Shown here: positions 8,541 to 16,707 of the stretch, in pieces
Position numbering within the stretch: position 1 is the stretch's first letter
Layout: the number at the start of each line of letters is the position of its first letter
Source of the DNA: Algirhabdus cladophorae
Lineage (GTDB): Bacteria > Pseudomonadota > Alphaproteobacteria > Rhodobacterales > Rhodobacteraceae
Direction of reading: 5' to 3'
Assembly: GCF_044772865.1 (NCBI RefSeq)
Contig: NZ_CP173029.1
Span: 992,001-1,056,000, forward strand
DNA length: 64,000 nucleotides
Program-made: the position numbers and the translations under genes
The notes under the pieces: model-generated
Seen by the model: only the letters and a program-made list of their open reading frames with translations
Databases searched by the model: none
Told to the model about the DNA's origin: nothing

Positions 8541-9458
8541 ATGACCAAATTTCCCCCAGTGCGCGGCACGCTTACACCCGACCGACCCCTCGCTGATCTG
8601 ACGTGGCTCAGGGTTGGTGGGCCTGCGGACGCTTTATTCCAGCCGGCGGATTTGGACGACTTGAGCGGGTTTTTGCGACAACTCCCTGCGGACGTGGCGG
8701 TTTTCCCCATGGGTGTGGGCTCGAACCTGATCGTGCGTGATGGCGGGATCAGGGCTGTGGTGATCCGCATGGGGCGTGGCTTTAACCAGATAAGTATTGA
8801 GGGCAACAGGGTCACGGCAGGCGTCGCGGCTTTGGATGCCCATGTGGCGCGCAAGGCGGCCGACGCAGGCCTCGACCTGACATTCTTGCGCACGATCCCC
8901 GGGGCGATTGGTGGTGCTGTGCGGATGAACGCGGGTTGTTATGGCAGCTATACAGCGGATCATTTCATTGAGGCGCAGGTCGTCACACGGGACGGTCAGA
9001 TCAAGACCCTGACCAAGGATGACATGAATTTTGCCTATCGCCAGAGTGACTTACCCGATGGCTGGGTCCTAACCCAAGCGACCTTCCACGCAGAACACGG
9101 TGATCCTGAGACCTTGCATCAGCGCATGACGGATCAATTAAAGAAACGTGACGAGACGCAACCCACCAAGGATCGCACCGCTGGCAGCACGTTCCGTAAT
9201 CCCGCTGGATTTTCAAGCACGGGGCAGGCCGATGACACCCACGAGTTGAAGGCGTGGAAGGTCATCGACGACGCAGGCATGCGCGGCGCCATGCGTGGTG
9301 CGGCGCAAATGTCGCCCATGCATTCCAACTTTCTGGTCAATACCGGCGGGGCCACTGCGGCTGATCTGGAAGGATTGGGCGAAGATGTGCGAAAAAAGGT
9401 TTACGATTCCAGTGCAATAACGCTAGAATGGGAAGTCATAAGGGTCGGAGAACCCTAA
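8541..9458 (+). CDS. murB: UDP-N-acetylenolpyruvoylglucosamine reductase MurB
   Basis: MurB is the FAD- and NADPH-dependent reductase making UDP-MurNAc. The 305-residue product matches the short type I/II-like alphaproteobacterial form. It has TWLRVGGPADALF at the FAD-binding N-terminus, FPMGVGSNLIVRDGGIRAVVIRMG, FLRTIPGAIGGAVRMNAGCYG, the catalytic Ser region TAGSTFRNP, and the C-terminal 'HSNFLVNTGGATAADLEGL' with the conserved Asn/Gly pattern. The start ATGACCAAATTT is accepted because the preceding 51 bases after the inserted gene hold no better in-frame start. It is followed by ddl after 77 bases. Confidence 0.96.
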   Translation: MTKFPPVRGTLTPDRPLADLTWLRVGGPADALFQPADLDDLSGFLRQLPADVAVFPMGVGSNLIVRDGGIRAVVIRMGRGFNQISIEGNRVTAGVAALDAHVARKAADAGLDLTFLRTIPGAIGGAVRMNAGCYGSYTADHFIEAQVVTRDGQIKTLTKDDMNFAYRQSDLPDGWVLTQATFHAEHGDPETLHQRMTDQLKKRDETQPTKDRTAGSTFRNPAGFSSTGQADDTHELKAWKVIDDAGMRGAMRGAAQMSPMHSNFLVNTGGATAADLEGLGEDVRKKVYDSSAITLEWEVIRVGEP

Positions 9459-9500
9459 GCAGGCGTCTAAGCAGTTAGACAACAAAATAATAAGCGGTGA

Positions 9501-9519
9501 GGGCGAGAAATAATCGCCC
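9501..9519 (+). promoter_or_regulatory. Small hairpin upstream of ddl
   Basis: Six perfectly complementary bases on each side (GGGCGA at 9501-9506, TCGCCC at 9514-9519) enclose a 7-base AT-rich loop. It lies 16 bases before the GTG start of ddl and just before its GAGG ribosome site. There is no T-tract, so a terminator is unlikely. It may be a weak attenuating or RNA-processing structure, or chance. Confidence 0.3.
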
Positions 9520-9535
9520 CATATGAGGCAGTATT

Positions 9536-10456
9536 GTGGGGCAGTCCGAGCAGGCACCCTTAAAAGTCGTCGTTTTGATGGGCGGTCCCTCTGCGGAGCG
9601 GCCCGTTTCGCTGTCGTCTGGCCATGAATGTGCCAAGGCGCTGGTTGAGGCAGGCTATGACGTGGTCGAGTTGGACGCAGGCCCTGATCTGGCGCAGCAA
9701 TTGACCCAGATCGCACCGGATGTGGCGTTTAACGCGCTGCACGGTCGGTGGGGTGAGGATGGCTGCGTGCAGGGTATCCTTGAATGGTTGCAGATCCCCT
9801 ACACGCATTCCGGCGTTCTGGCCTCGGCCTTGGCCATGGACAAACAGCGCTCGAAAGAGATCTACCGCACGGCGGGCTTGCCCATTGTCGAAAGCCGTTT
9901 GGTTGATAAGGCCGAGGCGCAAGCGGCCCATGTCCTGCCGACACCCTATGTGATTAAGCCCAACAACGAAGGCTCCAGCGTTGGGGTTTATCTTGTAGAA
10001 ATGGGCGCAAACACGCCACCAAGCTTGTCGGACGATATGCCGGACACCGTGATGGTCGAAACCTTTGCTCCGGGGCGCGAGTTGACGACGACCGTGGTGG
10101 GCGACCGCGCCCTGACTGTGACGGATATTTTGACCGACGGTTGGTATGATTTTGACGCGAAATACGTCGAAGGGGGCTCGCGCCATGTGGTGCCCGCCGA
10201 TATACCAGCGCAGATTTTTGCAGCGTGTCAGGATTATGCCCTGCGGGCCCATGCGGCTTTGGGCTGTCGTGGTGTTAGTCGCACGGATTTTCGCTGGGAC
10301 GAGGCGCGCGGCCTTGATGGGTTGGTCCTGTTGGAAACAAATACGCAGCCGGGAATGACTCCCACGTCGCTGACCCCGGAACAAGCCGCCCATGATGGTC
10401 TCAGCTTTGCGCAGCTCTGTGCATGGATGGTGGAGGACGCCTCATGCGCAAGGTAA
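9536..10456 (+). CDS. ddl: D-alanine--D-alanine ligase
   Basis: Ddl forms D-Ala-D-Ala for the UDP-MurNAc pentapeptide. The product has 306 residues with the DdlB layout: VVLMGGPSAERPVSLSSG at the N-terminus, FNALHGRWGEDG, the YTHSGVLASALAMDKQRSK segment, the ATP-grasp lysine region PYVIKPNNEGSSVGV, and C-terminal metal/phosphate ligands FRWD...LLETNTQPGMTPTSLTPEQA. The start is GTG, preceded by TGAGGCAG; the ATG at 9522 is in another frame. Its end overlaps the ftsQ start by 13 bases. Confidence 0.95.
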   Translation: MGQSEQAPLKVVVLMGGPSAERPVSLSSGHECAKALVEAGYDVVELDAGPDLAQQLTQIAPDVAFNALHGRWGEDGCVQGILEWLQIPYTHSGVLASALAMDKQRSKEIYRTAGLPIVESRLVDKAEAQAAHVLPTPYVIKPNNEGSSVGVYLVEMGANTPPSLSDDMPDTVMVETFAPGRELTTTVVGDRALTVTDILTDGWYDFDAKYVEGGSRHVVPADIPAQIFAACQDYALRAHAALGCRGVSRTDFRWDEARGLDGLVLLETNTQPGMTPTSLTPEQAAHDGLSFAQLCAWMVEDASCAR

Positions 10457-11334
10457 AATCACCGGATGTGGCGAACCCCCGCCGCGATCCAGCACCCTCA
10501 CGCGCGGCTTACCGTGCCCAGCGTTTATGGCTAACGCCCTCGTTTCGGCGCTTTACCCGCTACGGGGTGCCGTTGTTGATCACAGGTGCCATCATAGGCG
10601 CTTTTTGGGCCGACGAAGGCAACCGCGCTGCTGTTCAAATGCAAGTGGCCGATATTCGCAACGCGATTGAAACGCGCGACGAATTTATGGTCAAATTAAT
10701 GGGCATCGAGGGGGCCAGCGATCCGGTCGCTGCCGAGATCCGCACGATCCTGCCGATCGATTTCCCGATCTCGTCGTTCGATCTGAACCTTGAGGACATG
10801 CGCCAGAAGATCACTGCCCTTGATGCGGTGCGCGAGGCCAAATTGCGTGTGCGTTCCGGCGGTGTGTTGGAGATCAGTGTCACCGAACGTGTGCCGGCAA
10901 CGGTCTGGCAAACCCGTGAGGGGCTTGTTTTGCTAGATGATACGGGCGCGAAAGTCGTACCCTTAGAGGTCCGCTCGGACCGACCCGAATTGCCATTGAT
11001 TGGTGGGACGGGTGCGGATGGTCATATGCTGGAGGCGTTGCAACTGTTTGCCGCCGCCCGTCCGGTGTCCGACCGCGTGATCGGATTGGTACGCGTGGGT
11101 GAGCGTCGCTGGGATCTGGTGCTGGACGAACAACAGCGCATTTTGCTGCCCGTTGATCGGCCCGTGGCCGCACTTGAACGGGTTCTGACCCTGCATGCGG
11201 CCCAAGATTTACTGTCGCGCGACGTCAGTGTCGTGGACATGCGGTTGGGGCGCAGGCCCACCGTGCGATTGAACGAAAACGCAGTCGAGACACTGCGGCA
11301 AATAAAAAGCATCCAATTACAAGGGGCACAGTAG
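10444..11334 (+). CDS. ftsQ: Cell division protein FtsQ
   Basis: FtsQ is a bitopic divisome protein. The 296-residue product has a basic cytoplasmic N-terminus, one membrane segment (YGVPLLITGAIIGAFW), then a periplasmic POTRA-type domain ('DFPISSFDLNLEDMRQKITALDAVREAKLRV...GGVLEISVTERVPATVW') and the FtsQ beta domain with VDMRLGRRPTVRL near the end. GGAGG lies 9 bases before the ATG, inside the end of ddl. An in-frame start 21 bases upstream is possible but lacks a ribosome site. The protein ends four bases before ftsA. Confidence 0.95.
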   Translation: MRKVKSPDVANPRRDPAPSRAAYRAQRLWLTPSFRRFTRYGVPLLITGAIIGAFWADEGNRAAVQMQVADIRNAIETRDEFMVKLMGIEGASDPVAAEIRTILPIDFPISSFDLNLEDMRQKITALDAVREAKLRVRSGGVLEISVTERVPATVWQTREGLVLLDDTGAKVVPLEVRSDRPELPLIGGTGADGHMLEALQLFAAARPVSDRVIGLVRVGERRWDLVLDEQQRILLPVDRPVAALERVLTLHAAQDLLSRDVSVVDMRLGRRPTVRLNENAVETLRQIKSIQLQGAQ

Positions 11335-11338
11335 AGAC

Positions 11339-12673
11339 ATGAGCGACCTCTATGAAACACAACGCGCAATGCGCAACATGCGAAAGATTGCGATGCAGCG
11401 AGGGCTGGTTGCAATTCTGGACGTTGGCACCTCCAAAATCGCCTGCCTTGTTTTGCGATTTGATGGTCCAAAGACCTTTGGTCAGGACGAGGGCATTGGC
11501 CCCTTGGCCGGGCAAAGTGCGTTTCGGGTGATTGGGGCGGCAACGACGCGCTCGCGCGGGGTTCGCTTTGGCGAGATTGACGCAATGAATGAAACCGAAC
11601 GCGCCATTCGTACTGCGGTTCAAGCGGCCCAAAAGATGGCCAATGTGCGTGTGGATCACGTCATTGCCTGCTTTGGCGGGGCGCGGCCTCGGTCTTATGG
11701 GTTGGACGGGATGATTGAGGTCGAAGACAGCATGGTCACAGAAAACGACATCGGTCGTGTTCTGGCCAGTTGTGATGTGCCGGACTATGGTGCGGGGCGC
11801 GAAGTGCTGCATGCCCAGCCTGTGAACTTTGCGCTGGATCACCGATCTGGCCTTGGGGATCCGCGGGGTCAGATGGGGCAAACCCTGACCACGGATTTGC
11901 ACATGATGACTGTGGATGCCTCGGTTATTCAGAACCTAGTTTATTGTATCAAACGCTGTGATCTGGAACTGGCTGGTTTGGCCAGCAGTGCTTATGTTTC
12001 GGGCGTGTCGTCCTTGGTTGAAGATGAACAGGAACTGGGGGCGGCCTGCATTGATATGGGGGGCGGGGCTACGGGTCTGTCGATCTTTATCAAAAAGCAC
12101 ATGATCTATGCGGATGCGGTGCGTTTGGGCGGGGATCACGTCACTGGCGACATTTCCATGGCGCTGCAGGTGCCATTGGCCACGGCCGAGCGCCTCAAGA
12201 CGTTTTACGGCGGGGTCCATGCCACGGGGATGGACGACCGTGAGATGATCGAGATCGGTGGCGACACGGGCGATTGGGAACATGATCGTCGTACGGTGAG
12301 CCGTGCCGAGTTGATCGGCATTATGCGGCCACGGGTCGAAGAGATCCTTGAAGAAGTACGCGTGCAACTGGATGCCGCGGGGTTCGAGCATCTGCCCAGC
12401 CAGCAAATCGTTTTGACCGGCGGTGCCAGCCAAATTCCGGGCCTTGATGGTCTGGCCAGTAAAATCCTGGGACAGCAAGTGCGTTTAGGGCGTCCGTTGC
12501 GGGTCCAAGGCCTCCCGCAGGCCGCGACTGGTCCGGCATTTTCATCTGCCGTGGGGTTGAGCCTATTTGCAGCACACCCTCAGGATGAGTGGTGGGATTT
12601 CGATGTACCAGTCGATTCTGGGTCGTCACGGTCTTTGAAACGCGCTTTGAAATGGTTCAAAGACAATTGGTGA
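11339..12673 (+). CDS. ftsA: Cell division protein FtsA
   Basis: FtsA is the actin-like ATPase that tethers FtsZ to the membrane. The 444-residue product has VAILDVGTSKIACLV (phosphate 1), the 1C-domain insertion ('VDHVIACFGGARPRSYGLDGMIEVE...'), AACIDMGGGATGLSIF (phosphate 2) and IVLTGGASQIPGLDGLASKILG (adenosine motif). It ends with a short basic/aromatic helix, SLKRALKWFKDNW, that fits the membrane-targeting amphipathic tail. It follows ftsQ with four bases between. Confidence 0.97.
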   Translation: MSDLYETQRAMRNMRKIAMQRGLVAILDVGTSKIACLVLRFDGPKTFGQDEGIGPLAGQSAFRVIGAATTRSRGVRFGEIDAMNETERAIRTAVQAAQKMANVRVDHVIACFGGARPRSYGLDGMIEVEDSMVTENDIGRVLASCDVPDYGAGREVLHAQPVNFALDHRSGLGDPRGQMGQTLTTDLHMMTVDASVIQNLVYCIKRCDLELAGLASSAYVSGVSSLVEDEQELGAACIDMGGGATGLSIFIKKHMIYADAVRLGGDHVTGDISMALQVPLATAERLKTFYGGVHATGMDDREMIEIGGDTGDWEHDRRTVSRAELIGIMRPRVEEILEEVRVQLDAAGFEHLPSQQIVLTGGASQIPGLDGLASKILGQQVRLGRPLRVQGLPQAATGPAFSSAVGLSLFAAHPQDEWWDFDVPVDSGSSRSLKRALKWFKDNW

Positions 12674-12865
12674 CCCCAATATCTGGGTAAACGCGCAATA
12701 TCCCGCCGACAGATCGAAAAAATGCACGATATTTTGGGGGAAAGACGCCTTTTTCCCGTGACGTTGCCTGTTGGGCACGGTAGTCTCCTGTGAAAGAGGC
12801 ACAACATGTAGTTGCGATTGGGCGCAGACCTGACGCGGCAGTAACACTAGACAGGCGGATTTATT
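12674..12865 (+). promoter_or_regulatory. ftsA-ftsZ intergenic region with inverted repeat, probable ftsZ promoter region
   Basis: These 192 non-coding bases break an otherwise tightly packed cluster, so a separate ftsZ promoter is likely. An inverted repeat pairs CCCCAATATC (12674-12683) with GATATTTTGGGG (12728-12739), allowing a two-base bulge. A second short dyad GGGAAA...TTTCCC follows. I could not assign -35/-10 boxes with confidence. In Caulobacter, ftsZ is under CtrA/GcrA control, but no perfect TTAA-N7-TTAA site is seen here. Confidence 0.45.
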
Positions 12866-14491
12866 ATGACATTGAACCTTTCGATGCCCGGGCAGGAAGA
12901 GTTGAAGCCACGCATCACCGTTTTCGGTGTGGGCGGCGCAGGCGGCAATGCCGTCGACAATATGATTGAAAAAGAACTCGACGGCGTTGAGTTTGTTGTG
13001 GCCAACACAGACGCGCAAGCATTGCAGCAGTCGCGTGCACAATCTCGCATCCAGTTGGGTGTAAAGGTGACCGAAGGGTTGGGGGCAGGGGCCCGTGCAA
13101 CTGTCGGTGCAAGTGCAGCTGAAGAAAGCATTGAACAAATCGTTGATCATCTGGCAGGCGCGCACATGTGCTTTATCACTGCTGGTATGGGTGGCGGCAC
13201 AGGAACCGGTGCAGCCCCGATCATTGCCCAAGCGGCCCGTGAATTGGGTGTGCTGACCGTGGGTGTTGTGACCAAGCCGTTCCAGTTTGAAGGCGTCAAG
13301 CGGATGCGTCAGGCCGAAGATGGCGTTGAGGCCCTGCAAAAGATGGTCGACACACTGATCATTATTCCAAACCAGAACCTGTTCCGTCTGGCGAACGAGC
13401 AAACCACGTTTACCGAAGCCTTTTCCATGGCGGATGACGTGCTGTATCAGGGTGTTAAAGGCGTAACAGATTTGATGGTCCGTCCGGGCCTGATCAACCT
13501 TGATTTCGCCGATGTTCGCGCCGTAATGGACGAAATGGGCAAGGCCATGATGGGAACAGGCGAGGCAGACGGCGAAGATCGCGCGATCCAAGCCGCCGAG
13601 AAGGCCATCGCCAACCCATTGCTGGACGAGATTTCGCTCAAAGGTGCAAAAGGCGTGCTGATCAACATCACTGGTGGCTACGACCTGACATTGTTCGAAC
13701 TGGACGAAGCGGCCAACCGCATTCGCGAAGAAGTCGACCAAGACGCCAACATCATCGTGGGCTCCACTTTGGATACGGATATGGGCGGTCAAATGCGTGT
13801 GTCTGTTGTGGCCACGGGTATTGATGCGGTCGAAAACATGTCTGACGTGCCTGTGCCGCGCCGGTCCATGGCCCGCCCATTGCCAACCGCAGAAATCGAA
13901 GCACCCGCTGTTGCGGAACCGCAAATGCCAGCCGCTGCTGCGATGGCGCCTGTTGCCGCTGCGGCCGCTCCGGCTGCGTTGCACGAGGAACCGGGCCTTT
14001 TTGAAAGCATGGATGCGCAAACCGCTGCAGAACAAGAGCAGTTTGAAGACATCTTTGACGAGCCGCAAACCGCCGCTGTCGATGACATGCCGCCCCCTGC
14101 GTATCGTCCCGAGCCCGCGCCATTGGCCGAGCCGATGATGGAAGATGCACCGGCTGACGCATTTGTGGCCCCTCAGGCCCCAGCTGCCGGAACACCATCG
14201 CCCGAGGCGCTGGCCCGTTTGGAAGCCGCCGTGCAAAAACGTCCTGGCCATCAGCCCGTACAGCGTGTTGAACCAGCAGCAATTCCTGCCGCTGCGGACA
14301 AGCCGCGCTTTGGCATCAACTCTTTGATCGGGCGTATGACGGGTCAATCTGAAGGGGCCGAACGTCCTGCGGCAGCCCCGCAGCCCGTGCGTCAGCAGCC
14401 ACCTGTTCAGACGTTTGAGGCTGAAGCCAGCGCCGATCCCGAGCAAGAGCGGATTGAAATTCCGGCTTTCTTGCGGCGCCAAGCAAACTAA
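12866..14491 (+). CDS. ftsZ: Cell division GTPase FtsZ with long Ala/Pro-rich C-terminal linker
   Basis: FtsZ is the tubulin-like GTPase forming the Z ring. In 541 residues it has the nucleotide fold ITVFGVGGAGGNAVDNMI, ANTDAQAL, the tubulin signature GGGTGTG (109-115), and the T7 loop region NLDFADVRAVM. After residue about 325 comes a long disordered linker rich in Ala, Pro, Glu and Met, then the conserved C-terminal peptide IEIPAFLRRQ that binds FtsA and other partners. The length exceeds E. coli FtsZ (383) because of the linker, as is common in alphaproteobacteria. A rho-independent terminator follows 19 bases after the stop. Confidence 0.98.
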   Translation: MTLNLSMPGQEELKPRITVFGVGGAGGNAVDNMIEKELDGVEFVVANTDAQALQQSRAQSRIQLGVKVTEGLGAGARATVGASAAEESIEQIVDHLAGAHMCFITAGMGGGTGTGAAPIIAQAARELGVLTVGVVTKPFQFEGVKRMRQAEDGVEALQKMVDTLIIIPNQNLFRLANEQTTFTEAFSMADDVLYQGVKGVTDLMVRPGLINLDFADVRAVMDEMGKAMMGTGEADGEDRAIQAAEKAIANPLLDEISLKGAKGVLINITGGYDLTLFELDEAANRIREEVDQDANIIVGSTLDTDMGGQMRVSVVATGIDAVENMSDVPVPRRSMARPLPTAEIEAPAVAEPQMPAAAAMAPVAAAAAPAALHEEPGLFESMDAQTAAEQEQFEDIFDEPQTAAVDDMPPPAYRPEPAPLAEPMMEDAPADAFVAPQAPAAGTPSPEALARLEAAVQKRPGHQPVQRVEPAAIPAAADKPRFGINSLIGRMTGQSEGAERPAAAPQPVRQQPPVQTFEAEASADPEQERIEIPAFLRRQAN

Positions 14492-14510
14492 ATTAACCAA
14501 ATTTCGTTAG

Positions 14511-14539
14511 AAAGGCCGCCCAGTTTGGGTGGCCTTTTT
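14511..14539 (+). terminator. Rho-independent terminator after ftsZ
   Basis: A 10-bp stem (AAGGCCGCCC at 14512-14521 with GGGTGGCCTT at 14527-14536, one G-T pair) with a 5-base loop runs straight into a T-tract (TTTTT). It closes the dcw transcript before lpxC. Confidence 0.9.
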
Positions 14540-14732
14540 CGTTTCTTAGCAAAGACTTACCTCTGATTAGGCGAGTTTCTGCATCTAATGTGTTAAGATG
14601 TTTCAGAACGTTGCAAAGATTGAGTTGAGCCTCTTTAGCCCAAGCATTAGTTAACATTAACGGATCGCTGGGGGGATGATCTATGGTGCGGCGTTCATCG
14701 CTGCGCTGCCAAAGATCACAAAGGAATACAGT

Positions 14733-15659
14733 TTGCAGACGACATTGAAAGCGCCAGTTACATTTGATGGCACAGGGTTGCATAGCAACTTGCCTGCGCA
14801 AATGGTTGTGCGCCCAGCCTCTGCAGAACACGGCATTTGGTTTCGTCGTATCGATATCACACACGGGGATAACCTTGTCCCGGCTACATGGGACGCAGTG
14901 GATGCAGCCCCTTTGTGCACGCGGATCGTGAACGCGCAGAACATTTCGGTGTCGACGATTGAACACATCATGGCGGCCCTTGCAGGTTGTGGCATCCAAA
15001 ACGCGATCATCGATCTGGACGGCCCGGAAGTGCCGATCATGGATGGCAGCGCTGCGATTTTTGTCAAAGGTCTGATGGCCAAGGGGGTCGTTGTGCTGGA
15101 TGCGCCGATCCGCGCTATCGAGATTTTGAAACCAGTTGAAGTACGGCAGGGCGCATCCGTGGCGCGTCTGGAACCCGCAGCATCACTGCAGATCGATTTT
15201 GCCATTGATTTTGAAGACGCTGCAATTGGCCATCAACACAAGAACCTGAACATGGCCAATGGTGCCTTTGTGCGCGAGTTGAGCGACAGCCGCACTTTCT
15301 GCCGTCAGGCGGATGTGGATGCGATGCACGCCCAAGGCTTGGCTTTGGGGGGCACATTGGCCAACGCCGTTGTGGTGGATGGGGATCAGGTTCTTAGCCC
15401 CGGTGGTTTGCGTCATGCGGATGAGGCTGTGCGCCATAAGATGTTGGATGCGTTAGGTGATTTGGCCTTGGCGGGTCTGCCGATTTTGGGCCGCTACGTG
15501 GGACACCGCGCGGGCCACGCCCTGACAAATAACTTGCTGCGGGCGGTCTTTGCGGACCCATCTGCGTTCAAAATCGTGACCTGCGATGCCTCAATGGCCG
15601 CACGTTTGCCCGGTGCTGGTATCCATGCTGGCGACATTTCCCATGCGTTGGCTGGGTGA
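14733..15659 (+). CDS. lpxC: UDP-3-O-acyl-N-acetylglucosamine deacetylase LpxC
   Basis: LpxC is the zinc deacetylase for the committed step of lipid A synthesis. The start is read as TTG, giving MQTTLKAPVTFDGTGLH. An AAGGA site ends 7 bases before it, and this start gives the usual family length (308 residues; E. coli 305). The ATG at 14676 adds 19 residues with no homology character. Visible motifs: STIEHIMAALAG with a zinc-binding His, PIMDGSAAIF, DSRTFC, the VRHKMLDALGDL zinc His/Asp pair, and GHRAGHALTNNLLRA with the catalytic His. It has its own leader after the ftsZ terminator. Confidence 0.95.
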   Translation: MQTTLKAPVTFDGTGLHSNLPAQMVVRPASAEHGIWFRRIDITHGDNLVPATWDAVDAAPLCTRIVNAQNISVSTIEHIMAALAGCGIQNAIIDLDGPEVPIMDGSAAIFVKGLMAKGVVVLDAPIRAIEILKPVEVRQGASVARLEPAASLQIDFAIDFEDAAIGHQHKNLNMANGAFVRELSDSRTFCRQADVDAMHAQGLALGGTLANAVVVDGDQVLSPGGLRHADEAVRHKMLDALGDLALAGLPILGRYVGHRAGHALTNNLLRAVFADPSAFKIVTCDASMAARLPGAGIHAGDISHALAG

Positions 15660-15692
15660 TCCACAAAATCTTGATGTGATCGAGTGCGATTT

Positions 15693-15723
15693 CGGGGCGT
15701 TAGACGTTTTGCCCCGTATTTTT
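15693..15723 (+). terminator. Probable terminator after lpxC
   Basis: CGGGGC (15693-15698) pairs with GCCCCG (15711-15716) across a 12-base loop and is followed by TATTTTT. It lies 34 bases after the lpxC stop and 73 bases before bamD. Confidence 0.6.
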
Positions 15724-15795
15724 CTGTGTTAAAGAGTTAAAAAAGGACGCACGATTGCAACGTGATTGTCTTGACGATTTTGGGGGTTTGAGCAG

Positions 15796-16677
15796 ATGAC
15801 AAGGCTTGGTGGTAAAACCATTGCTGTGCTCTGTACGACAGCTGTTTTGGCAGGGTGTGGCGGCGGTGATCGCGCCGCTGGCGAGCGTGGCTTTCTCGGC
15901 AGACTTTTCGTGGGGAATGACATCGGCCAACCCTTGGAAACCTTGACCGCCGAACAGATCTACAAAACCGCTGAATTTGAGCTTGAAGCCAATGACAATG
16001 ACGAAGCCGCGCGCCTCTTTGGCGAGGTCGAGCGTCTTTACCCCTATTCTGACTGGGCCAAACGGGCGTTGATCATGCAGGCCTTTGCTTTCCACAAAGA
16101 CGAAGACTATGCAAACTCCCGCTCAACCGCGCAACGCTACATCGATTTCTATCCGGCGGACGAGGATGCAGCCTATGCGCAGTATCTTTTGGCCCTAAGC
16201 TACTATGATCAGATTGACGAAGTTGGGCGCGATCAGGGCCTGACCTTCCAAGCTTTGCAATCCCTGCGGACGGTTATTGAACGCTATCCAGACAGCGAAT
16301 ATGCGCGCTCAAGCATCCTCAAGTTCGACTTGGCGTTTGACCATCTGGCCGCCAAGGAAATGGAAATCGGTCGGTTCTATTTGAAAAAAGGCCATTATTC
16401 GGCTGCGATCAATCGCTTCCGCGTTGTGGTCGAGGAATTCCAGACAACAACCCACACGCCCGAGGCGCTGCACCGTTTGGTCGAGGGGTATTTATCCCTT
16501 GGTTTGACGGATGAGGCGCAAACCGCCGGCGCGATCCTTGGGTTCAACTTCCAGTCTACCGAATGGTACGACGACAGTTTCAAAATGCTTACCGGGCGTG
16601 GTTTGGAACTGGAGGCGGCAGGCGATAGCTGGTTGCGTCAGATTTATAGGCAGGTCATTCGTGGCCAGTGGCTCTAA
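15796..16677 (+). CDS. bamD: Outer membrane assembly lipoprotein BamD (ComL)
   Basis: BamD is an essential lipoprotein of the BAM complex that folds outer membrane beta-barrels. The 293-residue product has a short signal peptide ending in the lipobox LAGC (Cys21), then TPR-like helices: LTAEQIYKTAEFELEANDNDEAARLFGEVERLYPYSDWAKRA, a DYANSRSTAQRYIDFYP repeat, and RTVIERYPDSEYARSS, the canonical YPxS-type spacing of BamD. The gene sits between lpxC and recN, as in other rhodobacterales. Confidence 0.94.
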   Translation: MTRLGGKTIAVLCTTAVLAGCGGGDRAAGERGFLGRLFVGNDIGQPLETLTAEQIYKTAEFELEANDNDEAARLFGEVERLYPYSDWAKRALIMQAFAFHKDEDYANSRSTAQRYIDFYPADEDAAYAQYLLALSYYDQIDEVGRDQGLTFQALQSLRTVIERYPDSEYARSSILKFDLAFDHLAAKEMEIGRFYLKKGHYSAAINRFRVVVEEFQTTTHTPEALHRLVEGYLSLGLTDEAQTAGAILGFNFQSTEWYDDSFKMLTGRGLELEAAGDSWLRQIYRQVIRGQWL

Positions 16678-16707
16678 TCCCGATCACCTGATGTCAGGCG
16701 GTCTGTG

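Noticed and set aside
9441..9456. AGGGT/ACCCT stem at the end of murB
   Set aside because: Only 5 bp, within the coding region and without a T-tract.
12626..14500. 624-codon open frame antisense to ftsZ
   Set aside because: It is the mirror of ftsZ codon bias (high GC at third position); it has no start context and no domain.
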